From Amoeboaphelidium protococcarum (Eukaryota > Aphelidiomycota > Aphelidea): 64,000 nucleotides of DNA. Where the stretch lies: assembly GCA_023515745.1 (NCBI GenBank), contig JALECJ010000007.1:682001-746000 (forward strand), read 5' to 3'. The notes under the pieces were generated by a model. It was not told the origin of the DNA and ran no database searches. It saw only the letters and a list, made by a program, of their open reading frames with translations. The translations under genes and the position numbers were made by a program. This document shows positions 47,678 through 61,357 of the stretch, piece after piece; position 1 is the stretch's first letter, and every line of letters begins with the position of its first letter.

Positions 47678-48061
47678 CTAACGACAATACAAACTGAATA
47701 AAGGAGAAGATCGTAAACGTTTCATTTAATTTAGAGCTTGAGTATTATGCTGTCAAGTTATAACGCGGTCTTTGACTGGTTCCTAAAGATAGTATGACTT
47801 CTGATAAGCAGCTATCAACTTTAGTTCTAAAGGTGCAAGTGCTTCACTGAATTGCATAAAGCCTGCACGTTTCACTTTCTCTCCCTCTCAGCCTGTTTCG
47901 TCTTAACCGAGTCTTGTCTGTCAGAGTTAACGTGTGAGATCCAAAAGCTTTTCCTTCCTGGTGCGCGCGCGTCGCTCTTTTTTATCCTCCTCTCAAGGAA
48001 ACTTTCTTCCTTACGATCTTCAATTACCAGATTCACACGTATTATTAATTTCAAAGGGAAA
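47678..48061. other. Intergenic upstream of Sub2
   Basis: A 384-bp spacer between the repeat arm and the helicase gene. Pyrimidine-rich near 47870-48010, probably its 5' leader. No gene seen. Confidence 0.5.
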
Positions 48062-49526
<1,465 letters not shown>

Positions 49527-49733
49527 ACCTGAGTAGTTGAGAGTGGTATCAAGGAGATGAGAGTTTGCATTTACTAAGTTTAAAAACAAGTACGCGCGTA
49601 ATAATAAAGTGAGTGATCAATTGATTACTTTAGTTTCATCTTGTCTTTCTCTCTCTATTTCACCTGTAAGAAGCCTAAATCAATTGAAATACGAAACTCT
49701 CTATAGCGTTAAAGTTTACATTTCAAGTGTGAA

Positions 49734-50342
49734 ATGTAGTAATTTAATGTTGGACATGTATTCTCTTGGAGCGATTGTGAATAGATTATTTAAAGTGAAG
49801 CATTTGAACTATTTAAGCGAACGCCGGCCCAACTTGAGGATTACCGACGATGGACAATATAAACACTGGACAGATACGCTTCCACCGATGATTATATAAA
49901 GCATGTCGTTCTAGGATGGGATGTGAAAGAAGAGGCGGTTGATACTAGTCAATCAACTAACGGTTTATTGAATCTGTTGAACGTGCAACCTCAGGATGCT
50001 GTTACTACTACTTCCAACTCTGCTCAATAAACTGCCCTCAGATTAGTCGCCTATCGCCGCTTCGAATCCCGGCAGTCAATGCTGTAACAAGATCGCCTTC
50101 AGGTAATCCTCAAGTCTAATGATTTTCCGTATAAATTTGAAGCCGGCATTCTACATTACTGTCTCTGGTCTAACCAAGATCTATCACGCAATTTCATAGA
50201 GTAATACATTGATGAAGCCTTTGATAGTCGTGTGTATGATATTTTATGGTTCATGAATCCGCCTCACAAGAAAACGATTAAAAACGTCTGGCACGTTCAC
50301 ATTTTACTAAGAAAACGCTCTAGTGATCATACATATGTTTGA
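49734..50342 (+). CDS. DUF3605 (GIG1-like) protein
   Basis: 202 residues, no intron. The start ATG TAG TAA (MQQ) leads into FSWSDCEQIIQSEAFELFKRTPAQLEDYRRW, with the early Trp and the R-x-P-x-Q-L-x-x-Y pattern of the family. Later blocks are DDYIKHVVLGW, NDFPYKFEAGILHYCLWSN and FMNPPHKKTIKNVWHVHILLRK, the C-terminal signature (HW-LWS ... NPP-x-K-SI-x-HVHV). The family is widespread in fungi (an N-acetylglucosamine-induced member in Candida), with unknown biochemistry. TGA 50340. Confidence 0.85.
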
Positions 50343-50395
50343 TTATTAGTTGATCGAGAATATGCAAAGACATCATCATATTTATAATCTATTTA

Positions 50396-52000
50396 TCATT
50401 GTAGTTTACTCATTTCCAATGCTAGCCATTTTAAATACTTTTCTTGTGTCATATTGCACTCTTTGAACTCATTCACCAGGCAGTGGAGCGTGAGGAAATC
50501 ATACTGTCGACGCGTCTCAACTATTTTCGATTTGATTTCATTCTAAGACTTTGTAGCTATCAATTCATGCTGTATTAAAGTAATATATGCCAAGCAGACT
50601 CGGAACAGATGTATATTATCATGAAGTAAATACAAGTCCATAGTTCGGAGACATAGATCAGTTGGAAGCACATTAGAGCATACTGATTGCAGCAAGTCAA
50701 TAATGAATTCAAATCCAACGTCAAATTTGACCAAGTAAGTGTACAATTCAGGCGCGTATTAAGCTACGAATAAACCAAATACTTTAATGTGTGCTTATTT
50801 AGAATTTTATAGTAGCTAATCTTCACCGTGATAGACAGCTTGAAAGAGCGGTTACCGCAACAGATGGCTTAATATACGAACAGTTTCAACAGGATCTCCA
50901 GTTACCATTTGAACAAGTTTAACCAGTTGCAAGTGATTACGTTGAACACTAAATGATTCTGATTACCTTGTCAATGATGCAATAACGTGTATCACTTCCT
51001 CATCTACTTCAATATTGTCGTTGACGCGTAGACATAATTATCGCACTTGAGCCAAGAATTCAGATGATTAAATGATTTCATTCATCTACCGAATATGCAT
51101 CGCAGTCTTATATTCTCCACCACAGCAATGCAGGATCCAAACTTGCTTGCGAACCTCACTCGGCAATGTAAGATCCCAGACTTTATACATCCTCCTACTG
51201 CTTTGTAGCTGTTTAAAGTTTGGTATACCAGTCTACAACCACCATTTAGATGCCTATTCTAATCGCTTCTAAAATCTCCTCTCAGTTCTCAGGGAGCTCA
51301 ATTTACGTCTCTATTACAGCTTTTACAGTCGCTTGTACTCCCTCAAGTGTTTATCATCCTCACTCTTACTTTTAGGTGGTAGATTCCGCTATCGTGTCTT
51401 GGACACAAAATCTTGCAATGACGGTTTAGATACAAACTTTCGCTCCGATACCTTATGTCTAGTACCTTTACCGCGGTGGATGTCTGCTTACGATGTTGAC
51501 GAAGATGTTTAATACTTTACATCAGATAGTAATGGTGGTGAATTCATTGGAGTAGAGACTGGAATCTCTTCCATATCGAAATCCTGAATAAACGCCTAAT
51601 TAGTTTATGGAGGCATCTTGATAGATAATGCACCGCTGGTGGAATAGACTTATTGCGTCTACTAATCTTGATCCTTAGCATTATCTATATGCGACTGATA
51701 CTTATCATCCAGACTTACATCTGATAACTATGCAGACAGTTAACCATCGCTTCTAAAACTCTATACAGATGGTGAATTACGCTCTTGGGATCTACTTATC
51801 ACTTTAGCGGAACTTGATTATTATTATTATTACTACTACTACAAGTCTGCAGATGCCTATTAAGATTATAGAAAGTCAGCCGCTCTTATGTCCAAACTTG
51901 AAAGACTTGATATACTCTACCGATTGCCAGACTTGCTATTGTTAACGTTCCTCTTCTTGCTCAGTATCATTGTCCCTTTACTAACATCTTTCTTATCCAT
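50396..52000 (-). CDS. TBC-domain Rab GTPase-activating protein
   Basis: 534 residues, ATG 51998-52000 to TGA 50396. A Ser/Gln-rich N-terminal half includes a TAG/TAA poly-Gln run (51817-51842). A basic helix follows, then a TBC domain: KWWLQTGIPNF, LPSEVRKQVWILHCCG (the xRxxxW entry motif), and the C-terminal TBC helices (LYTYLVKFDVGFEFI, CLRTMDLYLLHDNIHLFRVCLAYI). The catalytic IxxDxxR arginine finger is not obvious, so it may be a degenerate or TBCK-like TBC protein. It is convergent with the DUF3605 gene. Confidence 0.75.
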
Positions 52001-52418
52001 ATCTCTAATATCTTTATTATAATATTATTGCAGATATTAATACAGTAGTAGACGGTATAGATTATATAAAGTTAAAATTGAAATATTTAAAAGCAAATCC
52101 TTCAACTTGTAACACTATCGTAATAAATTGCAGAAGGTAATGAGATAAAGAGGGTGAGTGAATGAAGACTTGCGCTATAATTGCTCAAACACGTCTGTCA
52201 CGGTAAGAACGCAATTTTCGCGTAATTATAGACTTTATACTTGAGATGAATGTACTGCATATTGAAAACTTTTAACATAAATTTCAAATCAGACAGCTAC
52301 CTACTCTATATGCTCGTATAGGACATAGAGTTGATCGAAACTTTGAAATCTTTGATCGACAGTCTCTTGGGCGATCTTTCCCTTTTTGGCCTTTCCATTA
52401 ACAACGTTAATATTGATT
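52001..52418. other. Divergent intergenic region, TBC protein and ATIC
   Basis: A 418-bp spacer. No element recognised. Confidence 0.5.
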
Positions 52419-54306
52419 ATGACTGAAGGAAATTAGTAATAACAGAAATCGGCGGGTAAGTTGATAATATTTACATTAAATTATAGCTACCATATATTAC
52501 GTCACTTGTATTGTAGCTATATTGTCCGTGTCTGATAAGACTGGTCTGGTCCCATTTGCTGAGGGATTGTCCAAGTATGGTGTTGAACTATACGCGTCAG
52601 GTGGTACGTTTAAATGTCTATAACAAGCTGGTGTTCCAGTGAAGGAAGTGTCAGAGTTGACTTAGGCTGCGGAGATGCTCGGTGGAAGGGTCAAGACTTT
52701 GCATCCGGCTGTACATGGTGGCATATTGGCAAGGAGAGACTTGGAGCAGGATCGCAAAGACATGTAGGATCGCGGCTTCCAGTACATTGATTATGTGGTG
52801 TGCAACTTGTACCCATTTGAGAAAGTGGTGGCGCAGGCTGGTGAATCTCTGTCGATGTAGACTGCTATTGAAGAAATTGATATTGGAGGTGTGACGTTGC
52901 TGAGGGCGGCGGCCAAGAATCACAATCGTGTCACCATTGTCACTGATGTCAATGATTATGATAAGGTGCTGTAAGAGTTGACTTACGAAGGATAAGTTTC
53001 CACCACTTTGAGATAGAAGTTGGCAATGAAAGCTTTTGAGAGAACGGCGAGTTATGATCAGCATATATCTGAATTTCTCTCTACCAGATTTGCTGACTCT
53101 AATCAGTTGATGAAACTGCGCTATGGTGCTAATCCACACTAGTAAACTGCTTCAGTGTCTATTGCCGGATAACAGTTGCCGTTCAAGGTGCTGAATGGAA
53201 GTCCGGGGTATATTAATCTGTTGGATGCGTTAAATTCTTGGTAGTTGGTGAAGGAACTTGGCCAAGCCACCGGAATTTGTGCTGCTGCATCGTTCAAGCA
53301 TGTTAGTCCAGCCGGAGTTGGATTAGGCCTCCCATTGTCTAATGATGAGCGTATCGTCATGTAGGTTAGTGATATGAGCGCGTTGAGTCCAATGGCTAGT
53401 GCTTATGCTCGTGCACGTGGTGCTGATAGAATGAGCAGCTTCGGCGATTGGATTGCCCTGAGTGGTCGCTGTGATTTAGATACTGCCAAATTGATCGGCA
53501 AAGAGGTTAGTGATGGTATCATTGCAGCTGGCTATGATGCGGAGGCACTGGAGATATTGAAGAAGAAGAAGGGTGGCAAGTATTGTGTGCTGTAGATGGA
53601 TGGTAGTTATGAGCCAGTTAATGCGGTCGAGAGTCGCGACGTTTATGGACTGCGTCTGTCTTAGTCTAGAAATAGCGCTTAATTCTCCTCTGAACTTGTC
53701 AAGAGTTTTGATGTATTGTCCAAGTGCACTGATATCAACGACGCGGCCGCTAGAGATATGCTGGTGGCTGTAATTGCTTTAAAGTACACTTAGTCTAATA
53801 GTGTCGCGTTTGCTCATAATGGTATGATTGTTGGATTAGGTGCTGGTTAGTAAAGCAGAATTCATTGTACGCGGTTGGCTGGTTCTAAGGCTGATTGTTA
53901 CTGGCTCAGGTATCACCCTAGAGTGTTAGCTATGAAGTTCAAGCAGGGAATTAAGAGGGCGGACATTTCGAATGCTATCGATTTGTATGTTAGCGGTGAA
54001 GTGTAAACTATGCCTAAGGATGGAGTCGAGTATAATGAGTGGGTGTCCAAGTTTGATGAAGTTAGTGGACCACCGACATTACTGACTGAGGCTGAAAGAT
54101 AGGATTGGTTGAATAAGAGACGTGACGTCGTGTGTGCCTCTGATGCCTTCTTCCCATTCCCTGATAATGTACACCGTGCTCATAGAAGTGGTGTCAAGTA
54201 TATAATTGCGCCAACAGGAAGTGTTTAGGATAAGTAAGTTATATCTGCAGCGGATCAGTACGGCATGGTTTACGTCAAGAACCCATTTAGACTGTTTCAT
54301 CACTGA
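52419..54306 (+). CDS. Bifunctional AICAR transformylase/IMP cyclohydrolase, one intron
   Basis: Catalyses the last two steps of de novo purine synthesis (ATIC/PurH, ADE16/17 in yeast). Exons 52419-52455 and 52517-54306 (61-nt intron, GTAAGT...TTGTAG) give 608 residues. IMP cyclohydrolase part: [48 protein letters not shown]. Transformylase part: [24 protein letters not shown] (the catalytic K-H pair), [10 protein letters not shown] and [17 protein letters not shown]. The second residue block (NQQQQK) is TAG TAA TAA CAG. Confidence 0.97.
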
Positions 54307-54458
54307 AGAATATTTGTACTTAAAGCCATACGTATTGAATGGTGGATTGCATAAATCAAAGAGTCATTGAAAGAGATTCAGATTAATAAAGATTGAATAA
54401 TTAAAAATAATAAAGTCCATATATTTTACCTTGACTTTAGGAATACCAATTAAACAGG

Positions 54459-56072
54459 TCACTATCCGCCCATAACACAGGCGATAAGAGCTGCACCTAC
54501 ACCACTACCATCTCTGGCCAATTCAAGTTTGATATTATCAGCAGCGATACCGAATATTTCGCGCAAAGCATCCAACATTCTATTCTTAAAGTGCGGATAG
54601 AATTCAAAGACTGAGCCGTCAATAGCCACAGTGCATCCACTCAAACGGTTCATCTGAGCGATAACACCACCGACGCAGGCAGCGGACAGTCGTGCAGCAC
54701 GGATACCAACACACTCACAAACTCTCTTCACAATACGCCTATCTTCAACACTGGTAGAATCAGGACCCAGGCACATCAAATCCTCAAGAACCCACTTTGT
54801 ATCGCTCAAGTCCTGACTGTGATCACGCTCAATTCGCGACATGAACAACGTAGTGAAAGAGTATGAATGTATAAACTTGCTGGCCTCAATCTCTCCAGAG
54901 TTGAAAAGATGTCCATTAGATGCCAAATCCAAAATGATGTAGCGCACAATCTCACCCATGTAAAGACCACTGACCATCTTTTCCAGCGTTTATGCACCAG
55001 GATTCTCGCTCGCAGCATCCAGCATTCTATCATACTTACTTATAGGCAACACAACGCCTTCATTATCGAAGTTACCCCACTCAATATTAATAACCATTCG
55101 CTTAGGCTCATTATCATCAAAGAAACGAACATTAGGCGGAGTGTCCTTCTTCATGTAATGTGACTCCCACTTTTTGATGTTATCCATACTCTCAACGTAT
55201 GCAGCATTAGTTCCCGTGCCCAAGATGACACCCACCATGGTCTCGCCGTCCTGATAGCAATGTGCAACCAGCGTACCGACAGTGTCATTCACAATCGCAA
55301 CAATCTTGATATTAAGATTCCTCTTGGCAAAAGCATCACGCATCATAGCCACAACATCATTACCCAGCGTTCCCTTGACTTCAAATCCCTTATTCCAGTT
55401 CATTAGGATACCAGAATCCAAAGATGTCTAGTCCACAGGGAATGAGAAGGTGAAGCCAAGCAGAAGAGGCTGACCATCAGCATTAGGCTTGATCATGTTC
55501 TCATCCAGGAATTCTTTGGTACAGTCAGCAATGTAGCCAAACAGAGCATCACTATCAGATACTTTGTACTCATCACTCAACACATACTTCTTCTGCCTCA
55601 ACCTGAACTTCCCGGAGCCTTCAAGAGCAACTTCACACACACGCAAGTTGGTGCCACCGAGATCCAAGGCCAGATAAGTGCCAGTCTCCATACCGGCAGG
55701 CAGTTTAGTGACAAAAGATGGTAGAGCCTTCAGCGTCTGGCCGTGCTTACTCAATCCACACTTCAACTCGGCGACAAAGTGCTTGATAATCTCGTGCAAT
55801 TAAATGGTTGATATTCTAAAAGTGTTGCCAATTTCTCTAACAGCCAAATCTGCACCATTCAACTACGCGCTTCTACTAGACGGCAGAGAGCGTCGTCTAT
55901 TGGAAGACAGGTCGAACTATGGCCAGAGATGGTCGAACAAAGAGAACCAGCTTCTACCACCAGATGACCGTTTTCGGAGCAGCGATAGCGGGATAACAGC
56001 AGCGAATGAACCTGCTAAAAGTCCAAGCCAAAAAGCTCTCGATTAAATCAACGCAGATAAAGTTTAAGACAT
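54459..56072 (-). CDS. Hexokinase with N-terminal membrane anchor
   Basis: Phosphorylates glucose to glucose 6-phosphate. 537 residues. Motifs: LALDLGGTNLRVCEV (phosphate 1), FTFSFPVDQ, LMNWNKGF, IVAIVNDTVGTLVAHCY (catalytic Asp), GVILGTGTNAAYVE, INIEWGNF, and AIDGSVFEFYP and DGSGVGAALIA near the end. The frame stays open upstream of the conserved core to ATG 56070-56072. This adds about 95 residues that include a hydrophobic helix (FWLGLLAGSFAAVIPLSLL) followed by RKR, like the mitochondrial-outer-membrane anchors of some hexokinases. Between the helix and the core TAG and TAA are Gln, so a standard-code annotation would start too late. Confidence 0.95.
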
Positions 56073-56958
56073 TTCTAAATAAATAAATATGTTTAATCAG
56101 AATGTGTTGACAGGAGAGTGATTGGATGATTGGATAGAGACTGGGTACAGGTGATTCCAGCGTTGTCGCGCAGCACAAAAATTTGGTTCTCACGCTTTCT
56201 GTCGCGCGTCCGTGTTTACGCTGTTTCGGTTTATCTGAACGATGATTTGTTTACGGCTCTGTAGCGTTTGATCGAGGTTACCGTAGATCAGTACTGCATA
56301 TTAGTACCGTAAGCTTGAAATGCAAAAGAATTTTGGCTAAGTATGGTAGAAGTTCATTATCTGGAATCATTAGAACCATCTCGTACGAAATATAACTTGA
56401 TTCACGTGATAACCAGCTCATCACTTTACTTGAAACGTTTACCTTGGCTAATTTAAAAGATAACATGTTAATTGAATTGAGGTAGTGCAATATTGTTAGA
56501 ATTCTTAGACATTATTTTACTGCGAAATTGTGTATACCACAACATAGAACGTCAAAGTCTCGGTCGTGGATTGTTATGGAGTATCAACTTTTATCTTTGA
56601 ACTCTACCAATTGCAAATAGTTTTAAGACATCTCACACTTGAAGCATTAATTAAAATTAAAAGTTGTCCGCTCACAGCACGCGTTACATCACATCCATCC
56701 GCACGTTCTGTTGTAACAATCGAATCAAACGGCAACGGCAATCTTTCTCGCTTCGGTCTCTTGCCTGTTAAGGTTGCCGCCGTTGTTCCTGCATTCCAAT
56801 GAGCAGTCAACTCCTATCGCTTCAACCAACGACGACGACGACGATATCTCTCTGTCTCTCAGCATTTGATAACTTCTCCTTCCTCCTCTCTCTCTTCTCT
56901 TTTTATCATGAGTCGTCCGTCATCTTCATAATCATCATCATCATAAAGAGATTCAGAT
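56073..56958. other. 886-bp intergenic region, no gene recognised
   Basis: The longest gene-free spacer apart from the Hsp70 locus. Short open frames on both strands show no motif. A pyrimidine-rich stretch near 56867-56905 precedes the aminotransferase start. Confidence 0.5.
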
Positions 56959-58197
56959 ATGTCTGCTAGAGTTAAATTGTTTTCCAAGGTTCCGCTGGCT
57001 GCTCCTGATCCAATATTCCACCTGAATGCCCAGTATAAGGCGTGCACTAGTCCGCTAAAGATCAATTTGGGTATCGGTGCCTATCGTAATAATGAAGGTA
57101 AGCCGTGGGTTCTGCCTGCTGTTAAGATGGCGGAGAAAAAGATTGTGGACTCTATAATGAAGGATCAGTTGGATCATGAGTATCTTCCTATTGAAGGATC
57201 AGAGAAGTTCTGTGAGTTTAGTAGCAAGTTTATACTGGGTGAGAACTCCCCAATGAAGGTGGCCGCTGTCCAGGCATTGAGTGGTACTGGTGCTTTGAGA
57301 GTCGGTGCAGTGTTCTTGGAGAGATACCGAAAGGCCACAGTGTATGTGAGTAATCCAACTTGGGGTAATCACAACAACATTTTCAAGGATGCCGGCTTGG
57401 ATGTGAAGTAGTATCGCTATTGGGATGATAAGAATAACAAGCTTGACATTAACGGTATGTTGTAGGATATTCAGAGCGCTCCAGATGGATCCATTATTCT
57501 ATTGCATTCCTGTGCTCATAATCCATGTGGTATTGATCCTACCTAGCCTGAATGGAAGAGTATTGCAGAGGTGATCAAGAAGAAGCAGCACTTGAGTTTC
57601 TTTGACTCGGCATACCAAGGCTTCGCTTCAGGTGATCTGGACAAGGATGCATATAGCGTTCGCCTGTTCACTCGCGAATATGGCCTAGAAGTTATGATTG
57701 CTTAGAGCTATTCCAAGAACTTTGGTCTGTATAATGAGCGTGTTGGATGTCTGGTCGTTGCCCACTCTGGCGATGATGACACAAGCAAGGCGATTAAGAG
57801 TCAGCTGGCTAGAATCGCAAGACCAATGTACTCTAATCCACCTGCTCATGGTTGCAGAATCGTGACCACCGTTCTGTCTGATCCTGAGCTGTACAAGGAG
57901 TGGAGTAATAATGTCAAGACTATGGCGGGTAGAATTAACAAGATGAGACATCGTGTGGTGGAAGAGCTGAAGAATTTGGGTACTCCTGGAGATTGGTCTC
58001 ACGTTACCACGCAGATTGGAATGTTCTCTTACACCGGCCTCAAGAAGGAGTAGGTTGCCTTGATGAAGGAGAAGTTTCATGTGTATTTGAGTGATAATGG
58101 CAGAATCTCAATTGCAGGTTTGAATGATAGCAATGTTGCTCATTTCGCCAAAGCTATTGACTATGCAGTTAAAAACACCTAGAAGTCCAACCTATGA
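56959..58197 (+). CDS. Aspartate aminotransferase (cytosolic type)
   Basis: PLP enzyme interconverting aspartate/2-oxoglutarate and oxaloacetate/glutamate. 412 residues, no intron. Conserved blocks: NLGIGAYRNNEGKPWVLP, HEYLPIEGS, QALSGTGALRVGA, SNPTWGNH, LHSCAHNPCGIDP, FFDSAYQGFASGDLD and QSYSKNFGLYNERVG with the Schiff-base lysine; GRISIAGLN near the end. No N-terminal targeting extension is seen, so a cytosolic location is likely. TGA 58195. Confidence 0.97.
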
Positions 58198-58467
58198 ATC
58201 AGTTTATGAATTTAAAAGAGATATATTTTTAAAACATGGTGTCGCGCTTTCTAATAATATTTTTATTATTGAATTCCTTTTTCTGAGTTTACATAAGATA
58301 TTAGCCTTGCATACTTGAGGATCTAATCGTGATTTTGGTGTTTGATCTTGATGCTGTTTCAGACCAAGTTCTGTTTCATAAATTCTTGGCGACGCGTTAA
58401 TGTTGTTCATTGTTTCACCTTCCATTGTTTCAATCATTACAATATATCACACTTTACAATCCACAGT

Positions 58468-59607
58468 ATGTTGCCAGTTATTGCAGACTCGTATATTGAA
58501 GCTTAGTAATGCTCTCTAGTGTTGAAGAACTTCAATGATGATCTTCAAGAAGCTGGAAGAGTGTGCAGAATCATTTATTGGAGATTTGGATTCAATCTGA
58601 TGCAAGACTTGCAAGCATTCGAGTTGCATGTTATCACTCCATTCCTGCTAACTGATACAATGAAGCATATAATTGATATTGCAACTACAAAAATGCACCC
58701 AAACAATGCTTCTAATACTATCTCTGCCGATACACTGTTTTAGCCTTCTAATGACACGCTTGGCTATGACACAATGCAACCTGTCAGTCCGTACGATTAT
58801 GAAACGTATTCCGTAAGAAGACTGTGTATTGAGATCTTGAGTGAAATGTCAAACTATGCAAAGTACAGAGCTGCAATTGGCAGACATAAAGCATTCTTGC
58901 CTGAAATGGTTCAAGTTCTAAAAACTATTGTACATGAAATAAAGTATTCCAATTTATATGTGAATGATTACTTTAAACTGGTAAATTGCTCATTCATGGC
59001 TGAGAGAATTGTAAACCTGATGGCCAATCTCGCGTTTGATCTGGACTGCTCAAAGTATGATCGAGTCACTATGACATTTAAAATCCACCCCTAATCTCTA
59101 CCAAGCAGAGTGAATCATCAGGCTCGTAAAGTTAAGCCTCTGAAACGGTACGAGACTGATTTGCGGGCCCTCAAGAGCAACCATCAAATTTAATAAGAGA
59201 CTAATAAGAAGCATTTGGTAAACTCGGACACTGTCTGTAGTTATTTGATTGAGAATGTTGCACCATTGCTGCTTTCCAACTTTGACGCGTTGTTTGGAGA
59301 TTAAGAAGACCCAGAGATTGAAACTCTCTGGTCCGTGGCAAGGTTCATTTCAAACTGCTCAAGATTTTCTTCCAAGACGGTACTGCTAAAGCTGTCTGTA
59401 TACAATCCCGTTATGTATTTGAACAGATGCATTTAAAGACTGGAAGACAATCTGATTTATCTGAGTGCTCAAGAACAGAGGTATGCAATTATTGTAGGGG
59501 AGATTGAAGCAGCATCAAAAGCCATCCTGTATCTGTCTAATTAATACCACGAAATGCTACGTCTGCATTAATCTTCTCTCTGCTGGATGGAATGTTCCGA
59601 AGAATGA
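58468..59607 (+). CDS. Helical (ARM-like) protein, function unknown
   Basis: 379 residues from ATG 58468 to TGA 59605, no intron required. It is almost wholly predicted helical with hydrophobic heptads: YSVRRLCIEILSEMSNYAKYRAAIG, FLPEMVQVLKTIVHEI, VNLMANLAFDLD, then a basic segment (ARKVKPLKRYE) and YLIENVAPLLLSNFDALF. The spacing suggests an armadillo/HEAT-type solenoid, as in chromatin-remodelling or scaffold subunits. I cannot name the family. A 5' exon could lie upstream in the 270-bp spacer. Confidence 0.65.
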
Positions 59608-59966
59608 ATTGTGAAACAGTGCGACACGCTCGGCGACGATCGCGACGGTGACACAATGTCCACAGAATTCCATCGCCCAACGTGAGAGACTACTTGGGAA
59701 GAAAAGAACATGAACGACGATGATTCTAGGCATTTTCTTTTTTCCCGCACCCCTGATTGTCCCGTGGCGGAGGATTTTTTCAATCTTCTTTTTTCCATAT
59801 CTGTGCTCGTGTTCTGTTAATAAAAGTGTTAAGCTGAACCAGTTATCTGGAAGTGTTGTGTGTATATTTGTTTATCACATATCTACAATCGTAACTATTA
59901 TTATTAAACATTATTTTATTAGCTCACCAAGAAGAACACGATTTGGCCTGCTAGTTATTAGTCGTA
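59608..59966. other. Intergenic, no gene seen
   Basis: A 359-bp spacer between two genes on the same strand. T-rich tract near 59747-59800, possibly 5' leader of the RNA-binding protein. Confidence 0.5.
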
Positions 59967-61118
59967 ATGAATACATCGTCGTCGTCCTCAGAAGAGAAGG
60001 AGCAAAGCCAATCGCCCGCGGGCGCCGAGAATGAATGCAAAGCTAAAGAGTAGCCGAAAGATGGATCAGATCACCAAGGTTCTGGCGCGTCTTTGCGTTA
60101 TGGTTCAAGTGGCAATCCAACTCATTCTAATGGCACAACACCGCCTGACTTGCATGCATCTGGGTATTTAAGTCCATTTGGCTTGTTGATTCCACAGCCT
60201 TTTGTAACTCCACCTGATGTGTATCCGTATAATCAACTGAGTGGTAGTGGTGGATTGCCTATTGCTGCTACTGCGCCTACTCTTCCGTTGGTTAGTCAAC
60301 AGTTTATAACTCGAGCCTATTAAATGCCTCCTGTTTAGCCATTCTATCTACAACCGCTGCACGCTGTACCTGTCGCCAATGTGTAGAGAAGAAGCGAGTC
60401 TGCTTTACGCGTTCCTGTAGTTGGCAGTGCTTTGTCCTAATTGAATACTGAACACCAATCAGTTGTACCTCAGGCAGTTAAAAAGTAGTAGCGTAACGTT
60501 TACATCAAGAATCTCCCCGCTGATGCAACAAACGATAGTTTGAAGGCTTTATGTTAGAGTTTCGGTAACGTAGAATCTGCCAAAGCCATTTTGGAGTAGT
60601 AAGAGCTCAAATCGGAGACTGGATAGTTACTGACACAGTACGGTAAATGTAAAGGCTATGGATTTTGTCTATTCTAGACTGAACACGAAGCAGAGAAAGC
60701 TATTGCGGGTCTGCAGCAACTTGGTTATATTGCATCCAAGGCCAAAGAGTCTGTATCGAAAAAACTGAAGCAATTGGCTGATGAAAGTACCAGTAACGTT
60801 TATCTTTCCAGCCTGCCTTTAACTGTGGATGATGATCAGCTGAAAGAGATTGGCGAAAGTTTTGGTGAAATTATGAGTAGTCGCGTCATGGTTGATTCTA
60901 ATGGAAAGTCCAAAGGCGTCGCCTTTATACGTTACGCGTCGCGTTCCAGTGCGTAGGCGGCTATTGATTCACTTCATGGCAAGCTGTTAACTGATGAGTG
61001 TAAAATTCCTCTACAAGCTCGATTTGCAGATTCCTAGTCCCAGAAGCAATTCAAGAAGCATTATGCTAATCGTCTCTATCAGAAAATGTTGTATCACTAG
61101 TCACCAAGACAAGAATGA
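59967..61118 (+). CDS. Double-RRM RNA-binding protein (MSSP/RBMS-like)
   Basis: 383 residues. A low-complexity Ser/Pro/Gln N-terminal half is followed by two RNA-recognition motifs. RRM1 has RNP2 NVYIKNLP and RNP1 KCKGYGFCLF. RRM2 has RNP2 NVYLSSLP and RNP1 SKGVAFIRY. The pair with a long loop in RRM1 and a short linker resembles the RBMS/MSSP single-strand nucleic-acid-binding proteins. It ends SPRQE TGA 61116. Many Gln of the N-terminal half are TAG/TAA. Confidence 0.85.
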
Positions 61119-61357
61119 GGATATTGATGGTAATTGATTCGACCAGCACTCACTCACCCACCTATCAAATTAAGTATATTAATTTAAAATGTTTTTTCTC
61201 ATAAGCCTATAATAAATATTATTAACGTATATAAATAAACTATTAAATTAATTTAAAGACTTTTATTAAAAAGTAGTTCAATATACTGATGCTTTAACTC
61301 GCTTTAAGTAATCAGCACCTCGATATTCAGAATTTAAGAACCTCACACGCCAAATAA

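Noticed and set aside
47852-48061. Upstream extension of the Sub2 protein
   Set aside because: It lies in a pyrimidine-rich leader; family members start at the acidic MADNDELID-like sequence at 48062.
50055-50085. tRNA T-loop-like TTCGAATCCCGG
   Set aside because: It lies inside the DUF3605 coding frame and no cloverleaf can be formed around it.
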